Part shown: piece after piece, positions 9,886 through 18,401 of the stretch
How positions within the stretch are numbered: position 1 is the stretch's first letter
Layout of the letters: each line of letters begins with the position of its first letter
Source: Paenibacillus sp. FJAT-29882
GTDB lineage: Bacteria; Bacillota; Bacilli; Bacillales; DSM-1321
Direction of reading: 5' to 3'
Assembly (NCBI RefSeq): GCF_001510645.1
Contig: NZ_LMVB01000001.1
Location: forward strand, 2,738,981-2,802,980
Length of the DNA stretch: 64,000 nucleotides
Translations under genes and position numbers: made by a program
Notes under the pieces: generated by a model
What the model was told of the DNA's origin: nothing
The model's database searches: none
Seen by the model: only the letters and a program-made list of their open reading frames with translations

Positions 9886-10907
9886 ATGACTTTAACGAAC
9901 ATAATAGCTGATATTTCTTTTTTAAGCGCTAGGGACAAAGAATCCATTTAAGATTATCTAACCTGCCATTTCTCGGTGTCGGCTTCACAACAAAGAGCTT
10001 TAATTGGTGAATTGAGAGAGACGAAGTTTTCACATGGATTTCATTGTCGTCATTGTGGAAGTACATCAGTGGTTCGTAATAACAAGTGAGATGGTCGCCA
10101 ACGTTATAAGTGCAAAGACTGTCATAAATTAAGCAATGACTTGACCAATTCCCCTATGAATCGTTCGAAAAAGGCAGACAAATGGATTCCATTTATTGAG
10201 CGTATGTTGAATGGTTTATCACTTCGTAAAACAGCTTTTAAAATTGCTATCACTCACGTAACTGCTTTTACTGAAGGCACAAAGTGTTGTCTGCTCTCGC
10301 CAAAGAAAGTATCGGTATTTTTGAAGGACTAGTAGAAGTAGATGAAACATACTTCTTAGAAAGCCATAAAGGACGAAGGGTTATTGCGAACCGTAAACCA
10401 AGAAAACGTGGCGGTTCTGCTACAAAAAGAGGTATTTCCAATGAACAAGTCTGTGTATTAGTAGCTAGAGACCGAAACAAAACAACCCTTTCCAAGCGAG
10501 TCGGTTCAGGTAAAATTCTAGTAGAGCAAATTGATCTAACTCTTACATCGCATTTTAAGAGTGATACGGTGCTTATTTCCGATGCTCACAATTCTTACAA
10601 ATCTTATACGTCTAATAACGATGTGGAACACGTCATCATAAACGGCAGGAAGAACGAATATGTAAAGAAAGGCATCTACCACCTCAATAATATTAATAAT
10701 TACCATTCCCGTTTAAAGAAATGGATAAGTCGTTTTAATGGTGTTTCTACGAAGTATTTACAACTTTATTTAGTGTGGTTTCAATTTCTCGTCAATAGGA
10801 AAATGGAAAGCGATTTGAGCAAGAAAAAGCAAATGCTTATCTTGGCAAGTGTTCATAGAACTTGGAAAGCCACAGATAAGTTAAGACTGAGTAACTCCGC
10901 ATCCTAA
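9886..10907 (+). pseudogene. Broken IS1595-type (ISXO2-like) transposase
   Basis: Remnant of a DDE transposase. From the ATG at 9886 the frame is interrupted by TAA at 9949 and TGA at 10087, then shifts near 10275; the remaining 207 codons (10284-10907) encode the ISXO2-like catalytic domain (VEVDETYFLESHKGRR, then SDAHNSYKSY). Between the stops a zinc ribbon is still visible (CRHCGS and CKDC). At least three lesions make it non-functional. A GGCTATGTTAAA end-like sequence lies at about 9800, but no matching right end was found before 11040. Confidence 0.85.
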
Positions 10908-11045
10908 GTGCCAAGATTTTCCATGTTATTTCATAGGAAATAACATGAAAAACGAGCTGGGAAATGTATCTCCAAGCTCATGTATTTTGCTGTTCTTTTT
11001 TTTACTAAAGCACTCTTTAGCTCAATAAAAAAGCTTGAATTTTGT

Positions 11046-11747
11046 TTATTTTACTCCGCCAAAAACAGCAAGTTCCATCCACTTAAAATAACAATCCGAA
11101 TGCTTAAAACCCAGTTCTCTAAGCCAATTAACCTGAATATCTACCCTTTCTAGAATATTATCTTCTTTATCAGGGCGGTTGTAATATTCCTTAGCTATTT
11201 CTTGTCTGTCTTTTTTATTATGAATTGAAAGATGGTCAATAAAAAGCTCATCATGCAATTTTTCTATTTCAGGGGTGGCAGAAGCTGTATGCTCAATATT
11301 TATGAAAATTCCGCCTGGTGCTAAGACTTTGTATATTTCTTGATACAATTCCTTTTTCTTTGTATGAGGAAGATGATGAATGGCATACCCAGAAACAATG
11401 CAGTCCACTGTCCCTGCTTCAGCATATTGACCAATGGAATGACTAAAATCATCAAGTATAATCTCACAACGATTCATATAATCTTTCATATGGACACGTG
11501 CATTTTCAATCATTGGTTCGGAATGGTCTAATAACACGGCAGAAGCTTCTGGATAAGATTTAAGCAAAATTTCAGCCAAAAACCCGTTTCCACATCCCAA
11601 GTCCATAATTCTTTTCGGTTTACGAGTAAAATGATTGACTACTTGAAGCATAATTTTGGCTTGTTCAGCCCCAAAAGGAATTCCCCCTCGAACCTGTTCA
11701 AGATAATGTTGTGTGACATCTTGACGCTGCCAAGTTGTTGTTTCCAT
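11046..11747 (-). CDS. Class I SAM-dependent methyltransferase
   Basis: 233 aa. Motif I is IMDLGCGNGF (about residues 47-56), with the acidic motif II residue in LLDHSEPM and motif post-I in DCIVSGYAIHHLP. This is the UbiE/Tam-like Rossmann methyltransferase fold, cytoplasmic. The substrate is unknown; relatives methylate small molecules. SD AAGGGGGAG lies just before the ATG. It is flanked by the IS remnant and hairpin repeats, with no operon partner. Confidence 0.75.
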   Translation of the reverse strand: METTTWQRQDVTQHYLEQVRGGIPFGAEQAKIMLQVVNHFTRKPKRIMDLGCGNGFLAEILLKSYPEASAVLLDHSEPMIENARVHMKDYMNRCEIILDDFSHSIGQYAEAGTVDCIVSGYAIHHLPHTKKKELYQEIYKVLAPGGIFINIEHTASATPEIEKLHDELFIDHLSIHNKKDRQEIAKEYYNRPDKEDNILERVDIQVNWLRELGFKHSDCYFKWMELAVFGGVK

Positions 11748-11880
11748 TTTTTCTCCCCCTTAATAAAAGTTTAGAAATAGAAAAGCCTATCTTCCTAAGA
11801 TATCGAATTTGAACTTGGGATATTTCGTCTATTCTATTATTTTTATCCACTTCGATCAACCTATATTTGACTATTTCTCT

Positions 11881-11910
11881 TTGAACTAAACTGCTCCGTT
11901 AGTTGATTAA
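11881..11910 (+). repeat. Short hairpin repeat (CTGCTCCGTTAG type)
   Basis: A member of the dispersed hairpin family seen between 11 and 24 kb, here AACTAAACTGCTCCGTTAG. A related copy with CTAAAGCACTCTTTAG stands at 11004-11021. Confidence 0.5.
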
Positions 11911-11949
11911 GATTCTTTGAAAGAGGGACACTAGATTTAGGTGATGCTT

Positions 11950-12333
11950 ATGAAGAGAATCCTAGTTTCAATTTGTATCTCGGTGTTTATACTTTTTCTT
12001 GTTTCTGTCTCTGTTCAAGCGACTGAAAAAGAAAACGCCAATGAAATGTTTAAATACGCCTTAATTAGAAGTCTCGGATCCTCAATTGATAAGGCTTTGG
12101 CAGAAATCTATAAAGATGCGCCAAAAGGAGTTCCTCAATGGGCAGGATGGGATACTAAAATTATAAATATAAATATAAAACAATTGCATGGTGTTGGGGG
12201 TTCTTATGAAGTAATAGTTAGAGTTCACCCTTATTATGGACCACATATTGGGAATGGGATTGATGAAATTACAATAAGAATTGCTTCTGATGGTCAAAAA
12301 GTGACCGATTTTAAACATATTCGAGATGTTTAA
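11950..12333 (+). CDS. Secreted DUF3888-like protein
   Basis: About 127 aa with an N-terminal signal peptide (hydrophobic core ILVSICISVFILFLVSVSV, cleavage probably after VQA). The mature part resembles the small DUF3888 proteins of Bacillus: ALIRSLGSSIDKALAEIY, then a beta-rich half with YEVIVRVHPYYGPH. The role of the family is unknown. The frame opens with GTG at 11941, but ATG 11950 has the better SD (AGGTG). A terminator follows at 12399. Confidence 0.65.
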   Translation: MKRILVSICISVFILFLVSVSVQATEKENANEMFKYALIRSLGSSIDKALAEIYKDAPKGVPQWAGWDTKIININIKQLHGVGGSYEVIVRVHPYYGPHIGNGIDEITIRIASDGQKVTDFKHIRDV

Positions 12334-12398
12334 AAGGACAAGGGAATTTTCTAACGGGTTCAGTTGAGAGGTTGAAAAATTAAAATGACATACAAATT

Positions 12399-12436
12399 GG
12401 CGTTCAAACTGACAACAGTTTTGGAACGCCTTTTTC
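12399..12436 (+). terminator. Rho-independent terminator
   Basis: GGCGTTC...AACTG pairs with CAGTT...GAACGCC, followed by TTTTT. It terminates the gene ending at 12333. Confidence 0.65.
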
Positions 12437-12633
12437 ATTGGTATATTGAGTTTCATCTAGAATTGGCATTTAAATTGGCAGGAAATATTAGATAAGTGTA
12501 GCAATAGGAATAAAATTATAGAAAGAAGATATTAGTTTTCAATTTCAAGGTCACATTGAATGCCAAAATTATAGTCAATTTTATTTGTAACGATATTACT
12601 GTTTAATTCGTCTAATTTTATGGGGGGATGTAG

Positions 12634-13086
12634 TTGAGAAAGATAATGAGTCTATTTTTCGTTTTTCAAATTGGTTGTACTTTTCTTATTAGTACAACTT
12701 ATGCAAGTTGGGCATATGCTTTTGTTGTCTACGATGGTAACATCTACGTTGTTTCAGAAACCCATATAAAACCCAATAAAATCGGTAAGAAAATAGGTAA
12801 GGTAACTAAGTATTCTGACCGAGAAGGCACTTATAGTGGAAATTTTTCAAATCAGTTTCCAAAAGAAACTGATTACTATGAAATCAAAGGTGCAACAACA
12901 AAAGAAGCAATCGCAATTAAAGAAAGCAAAGAATCGTTTATTAAAGCTAAATATGACGGCAAATATACTGGTAGCGGGGAATATGGCCATAAGAAATATA
13001 TTTTGAATAATTTATTGGTGTATTTTATTGGAGTCGTTTTGTTGTTCGGTATCATCTATTTATTTTACAAAAGAAGAAGCAAATAA
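12634..13086 (+). CDS. Hypothetical exported/membrane-anchored protein
   Basis: 150 aa with an N-terminal signal sequence (residues 1-28), a beta-rich extracytoplasmic part, and one C-terminal membrane helix (about residues 126-145) ending in KRRSK. The topology suggests a type I anchored surface protein. The middle contains FVVYDGNIYVVSETHI and DYYEIKGATTKEAIAI; I do not recognise the family. TTG start at 12634 with SD GGGGGGAT. The gene is alone inside the inverted-repeat-bounded segment 12331-13135, so it may be cargo of a small mobile unit. Confidence 0.6.
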   Translation: MRKIMSLFFVFQIGCTFLISTTYASWAYAFVVYDGNIYVVSETHIKPNKIGKKIGKVTKYSDREGTYSGNFSNQFPKETDYYEIKGATTKEAIAIKESKESFIKAKYDGKYTGSGEYGHKKYILNNLLVYFIGVVLLFGIIYLFYKRRSK

Positions 13087-13146
13087 ATATTTCCACCTTC
13101 TAACTGAACCCGTTAGGAATTTTCCTTGTCCTTTTATCACCACCTC

Positions 13147-13241
13147 TTGTTAAGCTAACCTGCCCGTTACTTCAATAAGAAAAAAGGCTTTACTCTTTAT
13201 TCAAGTAAAGCACTCGTTAGCTTAAGTGAATTAATTCACAC
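13147..13241 (+). repeat. Long-form dispersed hairpin repeat
   Basis: About 95 bp nearly identical to 21483-21577: CTAACCTGCCC(C)GTTAC, then GGCTTTACTCTTTATTCAAG, then a second C-rich loop and a TTCACA end. Confidence 0.7.
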
Positions 13242-13347
13242 ATGGGCATGGTGCGTCAAAAGATAGTTGTTTTGTTCAGTTTGCACTTACACCAGTGCAA
13301 ACTAATTAAACCTCTCGACCAAAATTAGTCAACAATTTTCCGAACTT

Positions 13348-13782
13348 TTAAAGTTTATTTTTATCTATTTTTTCTTTTATTTTCAGCATTGAAATACGAA
13401 TTTCATTAATCTCACTTTCAGTTAGTCCATTAAACAATTGATTTACTTGTTCATCTGACTGAATATTAATTTTATCCAGCAGTTCCTCTCCTTTTTTTGT
13501 CAAAAAGAGAAAGTTTTTTCTGTTGTCTGTTGTGGAACTTTTTTTCTCTATTAATTCTTGCCTCTCTAATTTACGTAAAATTCTGCTCATATAGCTTCTA
13601 TCAATATTAAGTTCTTGAACAAGATTATTCGCAATACACTCAGTTCTCTCGCTAATTTCAAATAGTATTCGTGCTTCGGTTAATGAATAATCTGTATCTA
13701 GAATTTGGGTATTAAATAAACCAAGTACCTTTGTATAAAATCGATTAAATTGTCTGATATCATCAATAATTTCTTTATCCAT
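13348..13782 (-). CDS. MarR family transcriptional regulator
   Basis: 144 aa winged-helix dimeric repressor. The recognition region is NLVQELNIDRSYMSRILRKL (about residues 53-72), with the wing RQELIEKKSSTTDNRK. The upstream in-frame start at 13812 lacks a good SD; ATG 13782 has GGAG 6 nt upstream and is preferred. Divergent from a GNAT gene, with an 18-bp inverted repeat between them; it probably regulates itself and the GNAT gene. An identical 16-mer occurs both in that operator and just downstream of the gene (13325). Confidence 0.8.
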   Translation of the reverse strand: MDKEIIDDIRQFNRFYTKVLGLFNTQILDTDYSLTEARILFEISERTECIANNLVQELNIDRSYMSRILRKLERQELIEKKSSTTDNRKNFLFLTKKGEELLDKINIQSDEQVNQLFNGLTESEINEIRISMLKIKEKIDKNKL

Positions 13783-13796
13783 ACATTCTCCTTTAG

Positions 13797-13856
13797 TTGA
13801 CTTTGTCCACATTTAATATTAATATAACTATATCCTTAAAATGTAGACTTAGTCAA
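13797..13856. promoter_or_regulatory. Inverted-repeat operator candidate between marR-type gene and GNAT
   Basis: TTGACTTTGTCCACATTT (13797-13814) and the inverse of TTGACTAAGTCTACATTT (13839-13856) match at 15 of 18 positions. Both arms contain TTGACT, so each could also serve as a -35 box for one of the divergent genes. The ligand is unknown. Confidence 0.55.
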
Positions 13857-13912
13857 CAATTTTCAAAAATCTTTAGCAATCTTTATTAAGACCTAATTGA
13901 AGGAGATCGTAT

Positions 13913-14389
13913 ATGATTATTCGAGAAATTAAAAAAGAAGACAATGCAAAAGTAAAAGAAATAATACAGGATTCACTAAAATCACTTGGCTTAGCGATTC
14001 CTGGAACAGCTTATTTTGACCCTCAACTTAACGACCTTTACCATTATTATACTAATTTAAAACATGCGAACTATTGGGTAGTAGAAATGGAGGGAGAAGT
14101 TGTTGGCGGAATTGGTATAGCACCGTTTAACGAACAGGAAAAAATTTGTGAATTACAAAAGCTATACTTAACTCCCAAAACACAAGGTTTAGGATTTGCA
14201 AAGAAGCTAATGGAAACAGCTTTGTCATTTGCCTCTAAACATTATACAAAGTGCTACTTAGAAACACAGCATGAATTAAAAGCTGCATGTAAATTATATG
14301 AAAAATTTGGATTTACACTTTTACATGAACCACTATCAGGTTCTGATCATTCAGCTATGGATGCGTGGTATTTAACAGGTTTGAATTAA
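13913..14389 (+). CDS. GNAT family N-acetyltransferase
   Basis: 158 aa. Acetyl-CoA site motif A is LYLTPKTQGLGFAKKLMETA (about residues 83-102), followed by CKLYEKFGF. The sequence resembles GNATs that sit beside MarR regulators in Bacillaceae and modify small molecules; the substrate is unknown. Start is supported by SD GAAGGAG. Its position opposite a MarR gene with a shared operator suggests induction by the compound it acetylates (inference). Followed by a terminator at 14436. Confidence 0.8.
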   Translation: MIIREIKKEDNAKVKEIIQDSLKSLGLAIPGTAYFDPQLNDLYHYYTNLKHANYWVVEMEGEVVGGIGIAPFNEQEKICELQKLYLTPKTQGLGFAKKLMETALSFASKHYTKCYLETQHELKAACKLYEKFGFTLLHEPLSGSDHSAMDAWYLTGLN

Positions 14390-14435
14390 CCATAAGAAGT
14401 CCATTAAATCAATTATAATTAGAAATTAATATATA

Positions 14436-14475
14436 GAAAAAAGCCGATTTCCAAATGTGGAGTTCGGCTTTTTTC
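14436..14475 (+). terminator. Rho-independent terminator of the GNAT gene
   Basis: AAAAAAGCCGA pairs with TCGGCTTTTTT with an inner TCC/GGA pair. Symmetric A and T runs allow bidirectional use. Confidence 0.75.
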
Positions 14476-14524
14476 TAACTTTGTGAAGGATTGTACTTAA
14501 ACTAAACTGCCCCGTTAGCCATCC

Positions 14525-14572
14525 TTGCAGCACAAAATCAGTGTTGCAGCACAAAATCAGTGTTGCACCACA
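14525..14572. repeat. 19-bp tandem repeat, two and a half copies
   Basis: TTGCAGCACAAAATCAGTG is repeated exactly at 14525-14543 and 14544-14562, followed by a partial TTGCACCACA. Too few units and no spacers, so it is not CRISPR. Confidence 0.75.
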
Positions 14573-14590
14573 GAGAATGAAAATTGGTTT

Positions 14591-14790
14591 CTAGGTCGAT
14601 AATGTTTTAATGGCTAGCGAAGAAAGTCGTTGAACTATGCTGCCTTTGAGCCCATCCGTTAGTCTGACTCCGACGACCACAGTGTACCACCGACTGTTGC
14701 ACCCTTTATGGGTAGCACTCATGGGAGATTAATCCTTTTTTGGTCGTCGCGCTAGCCTCTACTTAATTTGCTATAATTAGAGGTTTTTGT
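14591..14790 (+). other. Structured non-coding segment with terminator (RNA candidate)
   Basis: GGCTAGCG (14612-14619) pairs with CGCTAGCC (14750-14757), and CGACGACC (14671-14678) with GGTCGTCG (14742-14749). Inside are ACAGT/ACTGT and CCC/GGG stems. A T-tailed hairpin (14756-14788) overlaps the closing stem by two bases. On the minus strand a 43-codon frame (14722-14591) without an SD covers much of it. It could be a structured RNA or the end of a decayed insertion sequence. Confidence 0.4.
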
Positions 14791-15045
14791 TTAACGATTT
14801 ACCAAACTCAATCAGATCACTCATAAGACTCAGCCTTTTTTTAAAAGTAATTTTCTGGGTCTATTTTTGTATGCTCGTTTTTGATTTTAAGAATATTTTA
14901 ATTTTCATGGGAGTTTAAGTACATTTCTTCACAATCTTGCTTGCAATTATGTTGTCTCATAACAAAAGCCACCAATATGTCGGCAGCCTTGTTTTTAGAA
15001 ACTCCTGTAGATTCTTTTCCTCCCAGTATGGTGAACCTAATAGCA

Positions 15046-16155
15046 TCAAAGAACAGCTAAACCTTGCGACCCAAAGTAAGGAAAGTTAGTCCAGGCAGCA
15101 ACCTGTAATCTTACTAGACTACCATCATCTTGGATATTAAATACTGACACTGTACCCTGATTTCCGTTAAGTGTGTAAAAATGTCGTCCATCTTTACTGA
15201 CTCCAACATCCATTGGAAGACCTGGTGCTGTACCCGGCGGTGTACTCGTAATATGCCCTACCACTGATAATGCTCCATTGTGATCGATTCGGTAGGTGGA
15301 GATGGTTCCGCTTAAAGTGTTGGTAGTGTATGCAAAACGTTCATCCCTCGTTGTTACAACCCAACAGGCAGTCTGATATCCGTTTTGTACAGAGCCGCTG
15401 ATCACAAAAAGTTTACCATCGTTGCTCAATGAATAAGATGACAAGGCATTTGAAACTGCTTCTGTAACTAAGAGGATCCCAGAAGATAGAAAATAAGCGC
15501 CCAATGGTCCTTGGCCGTAAGAATCATTAACAATCGGTCCTGTAACCGTACCATTTTTATTTACATGGAATACACTGAGATGGTTTGATGTAAGCTCGGA
15601 GACAACGATTTTACTGCCATCTGGAGTAAAGAGAACCTGCGCCGGCTGAGCATTTAAAGTACTAAGAGAATGAGTGGATCCTGGAATAGCAGTAAGGCGT
15701 CCGTTATCATCTATGTGAAAACCAGTGATATTTGACGCAAAATTATTTTCGGCATGACCTACATTGGAGACATAGAGAAGATTACCAAACACATCTACGC
15801 TATTGGGCTGAGCACCTCCTGATGGCTTTACATCAACAAGAACAGGCCTTCCACTATCGGTTATGATGAAACTACTGACACTATGGCTGCCTGCGTTAAC
15901 TGCAAGTAGAAAACGTCCATCACTGGACAAAGTTAGGGCGCTTTGTGAAGCTAAAGGGTCGACGCCATCGTTTGTTGTTGCAGTGGAAACTTCCTTTGTA
16001 CCAGTACCTCTACCATTAGTTGGGGAGGAACCCGCAAAGGTGAGCATACCATTCATGTCCATGTAAAAGGCAATGATTTGATTCATTACTTCATTATTGG
16101 TCATCATGTACACCATACTCGTACGTGCACGAAAATAATTGTTCATTATCTGCAT
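15046..16155 (-). CDS. Lactonase-type seven-bladed beta-propeller protein
   Basis: 369 aa of the 6-phosphogluconolactonase-like (lactonase, PF10282) propeller family. Repeating blades are visible as ALTLSSDGRFLLAVNAGS, VLFTPDGSKIVVSELTS and DVGVSKDGRHFYTLNGN motifs. No signal peptide is seen despite wide substrate possibilities; relatives include cycloisomerases and surface-exposed propellers. SD GGAGGAG precedes ATG 16155. The enzyme activity is not certain from sequence. Stand-alone gene downstream of a repeat-rich gap. Confidence 0.7.
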   Translation of the reverse strand: MQIMNNYFRARTSMVYMMTNNEVMNQIIAFYMDMNGMLTFAGSSPTNGRGTGTKEVSTATTNDGVDPLASQSALTLSSDGRFLLAVNAGSHSVSSFIITDSGRPVLVDVKPSGGAQPNSVDVFGNLLYVSNVGHAENNFASNITGFHIDDNGRLTAIPGSTHSLSTLNAQPAQVLFTPDGSKIVVSELTSNHLSVFHVNKNGTVTGPIVNDSYGQGPLGAYFLSSGILLVTEAVSNALSSYSLSNDGKLFVISGSVQNGYQTACWVVTTRDERFAYTTNTLSGTISTYRIDHNGALSVVGHITSTPPGTAPGLPMDVGVSKDGRHFYTLNGNQGTVSVFNIQDDGSLVRLQVAAWTNFPYFGSQGLAVL

Positions 16156-16263
16156 TTTATGTCTCTCCTCCTTCCATAATTTTATATGGTTCTTTTGTCG
16201 TTTACATTCCGAAAATGGAATTAAACTGGTTTACAAAAAGAGGTGGACTATCATCCACTTACC

Positions 16264-16363
16264 CCACTAACCTGCCCCGTTAGTTGCATAATAAAAAGAA
16301 ACTGATCACAGCTCCTTTTATTAAAGTAATGCACCCGATAGTTTAAGTGCGTTTGTTCACAAA
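16264..16363 (+). repeat. Long-form dispersed hairpin repeat
   Basis: CTAACCTGCCCCGTTAG at the left, a different 40-nt middle, then TGCACCCGATAGTTTAAGTG and a TTCACAAAC end. Same architecture as 13147 and 21483. Confidence 0.65.
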
Positions 16364-16374
16364 CATTTTCTAAA

Positions 16375-16408
16375 ACAAGCCGTTTTTCCATAAGGAAACG
16401 GCTTGTTT
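16375..16408 (-). terminator. Rho-independent terminator of the YhgE-like gene
   Basis: AAGCCGTTT(TT)CC pairs with GGAAACGGCTT; read on the minus strand it is followed by TGTTTT, just after the stop at 16413. Confidence 0.7.
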
Positions 16409-16412
16409 ATTG

Positions 16413-17606
16413 TTATATCTCTAATTTTTCGGTTTGTGTTTTCTCTTTTAGTGAATTAAGTTTCAAAGCAGAAGCTAGTATGATTACCATACTTACTACT
16501 CCAATCCATACAAGGGTAGATAAAGGTGAACTCCAAGTTAGTCCCTTTCCGAAGAAGAACAATTCACGCAAACCTTCTATCATAAAACGCATTGGCAACC
16601 AAGAATAAATCCAATCTCGATAAAATGGGGAGATCATTTCTGGAGCCATCGCAAGCAATGGTGCACCAAAGAATAACATCAAGGCAAAAACAGCGATACT
16701 TCTAATTCCTAACAACGAAAGTACAGCTAAAATCATTAGGAAAAAGCTAAAGGATGTAATCGTTAGAAATAAAGCTGTATCCGTAAATTGTGGAATATTT
16801 AATCCTACCATTCCATCTGCTAACCACGTTAATCCAAATCCGACTACAAGTGAAACAATTGCCCCCATTAGAATTTGTACTACCTTTGTAGCAAGGTTCT
16901 CTTTTCGATTAGCAATTGGTAATTTGCTAACAGCAATAAAGATAATAGCTGCACTAGCTAAGCTTGCAATCCATAGTGGCTGAAATAAGGAAATAGGAGA
17001 ATTGCCGTTTGCACTATTAGTACCAATTTCATTCACATTAGTAACTGTTTTTGTAATAGGAGTTGCTAAGCTTGCAGCTTGTTTTGCTGTTAGGGTTGCT
17101 CCTTGTTTTTCAAAACCATCAAGGAGTTGTTTACGGACATTGTTGTTCATATTGTCAACTATCCCATTCAATACCTGTCCTGCCATTGTTGAAGCTGCTG
17201 TATTCATTCCCTGATTGATATATATTTGAACTTCAGGAGAAGAAGGTGCTGGTGTCCTTAATGATGCCTGTTTAGCACTAAAATCTTTCGGAATGACCAA
17301 TGTTGCATAATATTTTTGGTTATCCATTCCTTTTTGTGCATTTTCTGCTGTTTTTACTTTAACCCATTTCACAGCAGAGCCTTCATCTTTTGTTGCTTTT
17401 GAATTTTTTTGCATCATTTCAACAATCGTTTGACCCATATTCATTTTTGGCTGATTAGGAATTTCCACTCCTTCATCCTCATTTACGATTGCAATCGGCA
17501 GATTTTTCGGCTGTGGCTGGACCGATGGAAATAATGTAAGTGAGAAAATAAAAATAACTGCCAATGCAATGATTGGTGAAACTAATAACAGTTTGTTTTT
17601 GAACAT
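16413..17606 (-). CDS. YhgE/Pip-like ABC-2 type membrane protein
   Basis: 397 aa membrane protein: one N-terminal helix (residues 8-30), a long extracytoplasmic loop (about 35-205, starting with PIAIVNEDEGVEIPNQ), then five to six C-terminal helices. This is the YhgE/Pip architecture related to ABC-2 permeases and to phage-infection protein; family members help export or confer resistance, often without a cognate ATPase gene. SD AAGGAGG precedes the ATG. Divergent from a TetR gene with a perfect palindrome between them, so it is likely the regulated target. Confidence 0.75.
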   Translation of the reverse strand: MFKNKLLLVSPIIALAVIFIFSLTLFPSVQPQPKNLPIAIVNEDEGVEIPNQPKMNMGQTIVEMMQKNSKATKDEGSAVKWVKVKTAENAQKGMDNQKYYATLVIPKDFSAKQASLRTPAPSSPEVQIYINQGMNTAASTMAGQVLNGIVDNMNNNVRKQLLDGFEKQGATLTAKQAASLATPITKTVTNVNEIGTNSANGNSPISLFQPLWIASLASAAIIFIAVSKLPIANRKENLATKVVQILMGAIVSLVVGFGLTWLADGMVGLNIPQFTDTALFLTITSFSFFLMILAVLSLLGIRSIAVFALMLFFGAPLLAMAPEMISPFYRDWIYSWLPMRFMIEGLRELFFFGKGLTWSSPLSTLVWIGVVSMVIILASALKLNSLKEKTQTEKLEI

Positions 17607-17636
17607 ATATTTATTCCTCCTTGTTTATTTGTTATA

Positions 17637-17662
17637 ATAATAAACAACCTGTTGTTTATTAT
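17637..17662. promoter_or_regulatory. Perfect palindromic TetR operator
   Basis: ATAATAAACAAC-CT-GTTGTTTATTAT: 12-bp perfect arms with a 2-bp centre, in the gap between yhgE-like and tetR-like genes, 30 nt from the yhgE-like start. It overlaps the probable promoter of that gene. Confidence 0.75.
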
Positions 17663-17775
17663 ATTTCTAATTCTATAATTTAATCATTTTCTGTTCAATA
17701 ATCAAAAATGTCAGATGTGTTGGTTACGGAACACTTTTTATAAATGTGTTGGATAAAAGTTAGGGAGGAAGTACC

Positions 17776-18393
17776 TTGCGTGAAAGTAATACGGATTTAC
17801 GGGTCATTCGGACAAAAGAATCCATCCGAGATGCACTAGTAGAATTAATCGATGAAAAAGGTTTCGAGGCAATTACAGTTAAAGACATAACAACCAGAGC
17901 GAGGATTAATCGAGGAACATTTTATGCACACTATCAAGACAAATTCGATTTAATAACTAAATGTGAAGACGAAATTATGCTTGAGATGTACAGAATTGCA
18001 AAACAGAACATCCCAGGAGTTATTGCCGTACTTGAAACCAATTCACCGACTTTAACACCATTTCCCTTTGCAGTTTCAATTTTTGAATATCTAAATGAAA
18101 ATAGTGGTTTTATGAAAGCAGTGTTAGGCCCAAAAGGAGATTTATCATTTCAAACAAGGCTGAAAGATTTTATTTGGAAAATAATAGTTGGGGATAACCC
18201 AGATGCACTTTTTAAGAAGGAGAATTTACTTGTTCCAGGACAATATTTAGCTTCCTATGTTGCATCTGCACATATAGGAGTAATTCAACAATGGTTGGAT
18301 AGTGGCAGGAAAGAATCTCCTCAAGAAATGGCACGAATTCTATCGACTATTACAGTTAATGGTCCCTTCTTTGCTGCTGGGTTAAAAAAATAA
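17776..18393 (+). CDS. TetR/AcrR family transcriptional regulator
   Basis: 205 aa. The N-terminal helix-turn-helix domain is typical (SIRDALVELIDEKGFEAITV then KDITTRARINRGTFYAHYQD, residues 17-58). The C-terminal ligand domain belongs to the TetR_C_33-like group common in Bacillus regulators of YhgE/Pip or drug transport genes. TTG start with SD GGGAGGA. It probably represses itself and the divergent membrane protein through the palindrome at 17637. Followed by a terminator. Confidence 0.8.
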   Translation: MRESNTDLRVIRTKESIRDALVELIDEKGFEAITVKDITTRARINRGTFYAHYQDKFDLITKCEDEIMLEMYRIAKQNIPGVIAVLETNSPTLTPFPFAVSIFEYLNENSGFMKAVLGPKGDLSFQTRLKDFIWKIIVGDNPDALFKKENLLVPGQYLASYVASAHIGVIQQWLDSGRKESPQEMARILSTITVNGPFFAAGLKK

Positions 18394-18401
18394 ATTAGTA
18401 A

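Larger units (their letters stand above)
12331..13135. repeat. 46-bp inverted repeats bounding an 805-bp segment
   Basis: Left arm 12331-12376 and right arm 13090-13135 are inverted copies, about 40 of 46 positions identical; both contain AAAAGGACAAGG and CTAACGGGTTCAGTT. They enclose a terminator and one small membrane-protein gene. The inner core resembles the dispersed GTTAG hairpin family. Confidence 0.7.
14481..14934. mobile_element. 454-bp unit bounded by 23-bp terminal inverted repeats
   Basis: Left end 14481-14503 and right end 14912-14934 are inverted copies with 21 of 23 identities (TTGTGAAG.A.TGTACTTAAA core). Inside are a GTTAG-type hairpin, two 19-bp tandem repeats and a folded segment with a terminator. 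No intact transposase is present, so this looks like a non-autonomous element or a nested pile of repeats. Confidence 0.5.

Noticed and set aside
14525..14572. CRISPR-like tandem repeat
   Set aside because: Only two full 19-bp units, directly abutting, without spacers or cas genes.
14591..14722. 43-codon minus-strand reading frame
   Set aside because: No SD, and the DNA is better explained by the nested stems; kept only as an alternative in the structured-element entry.
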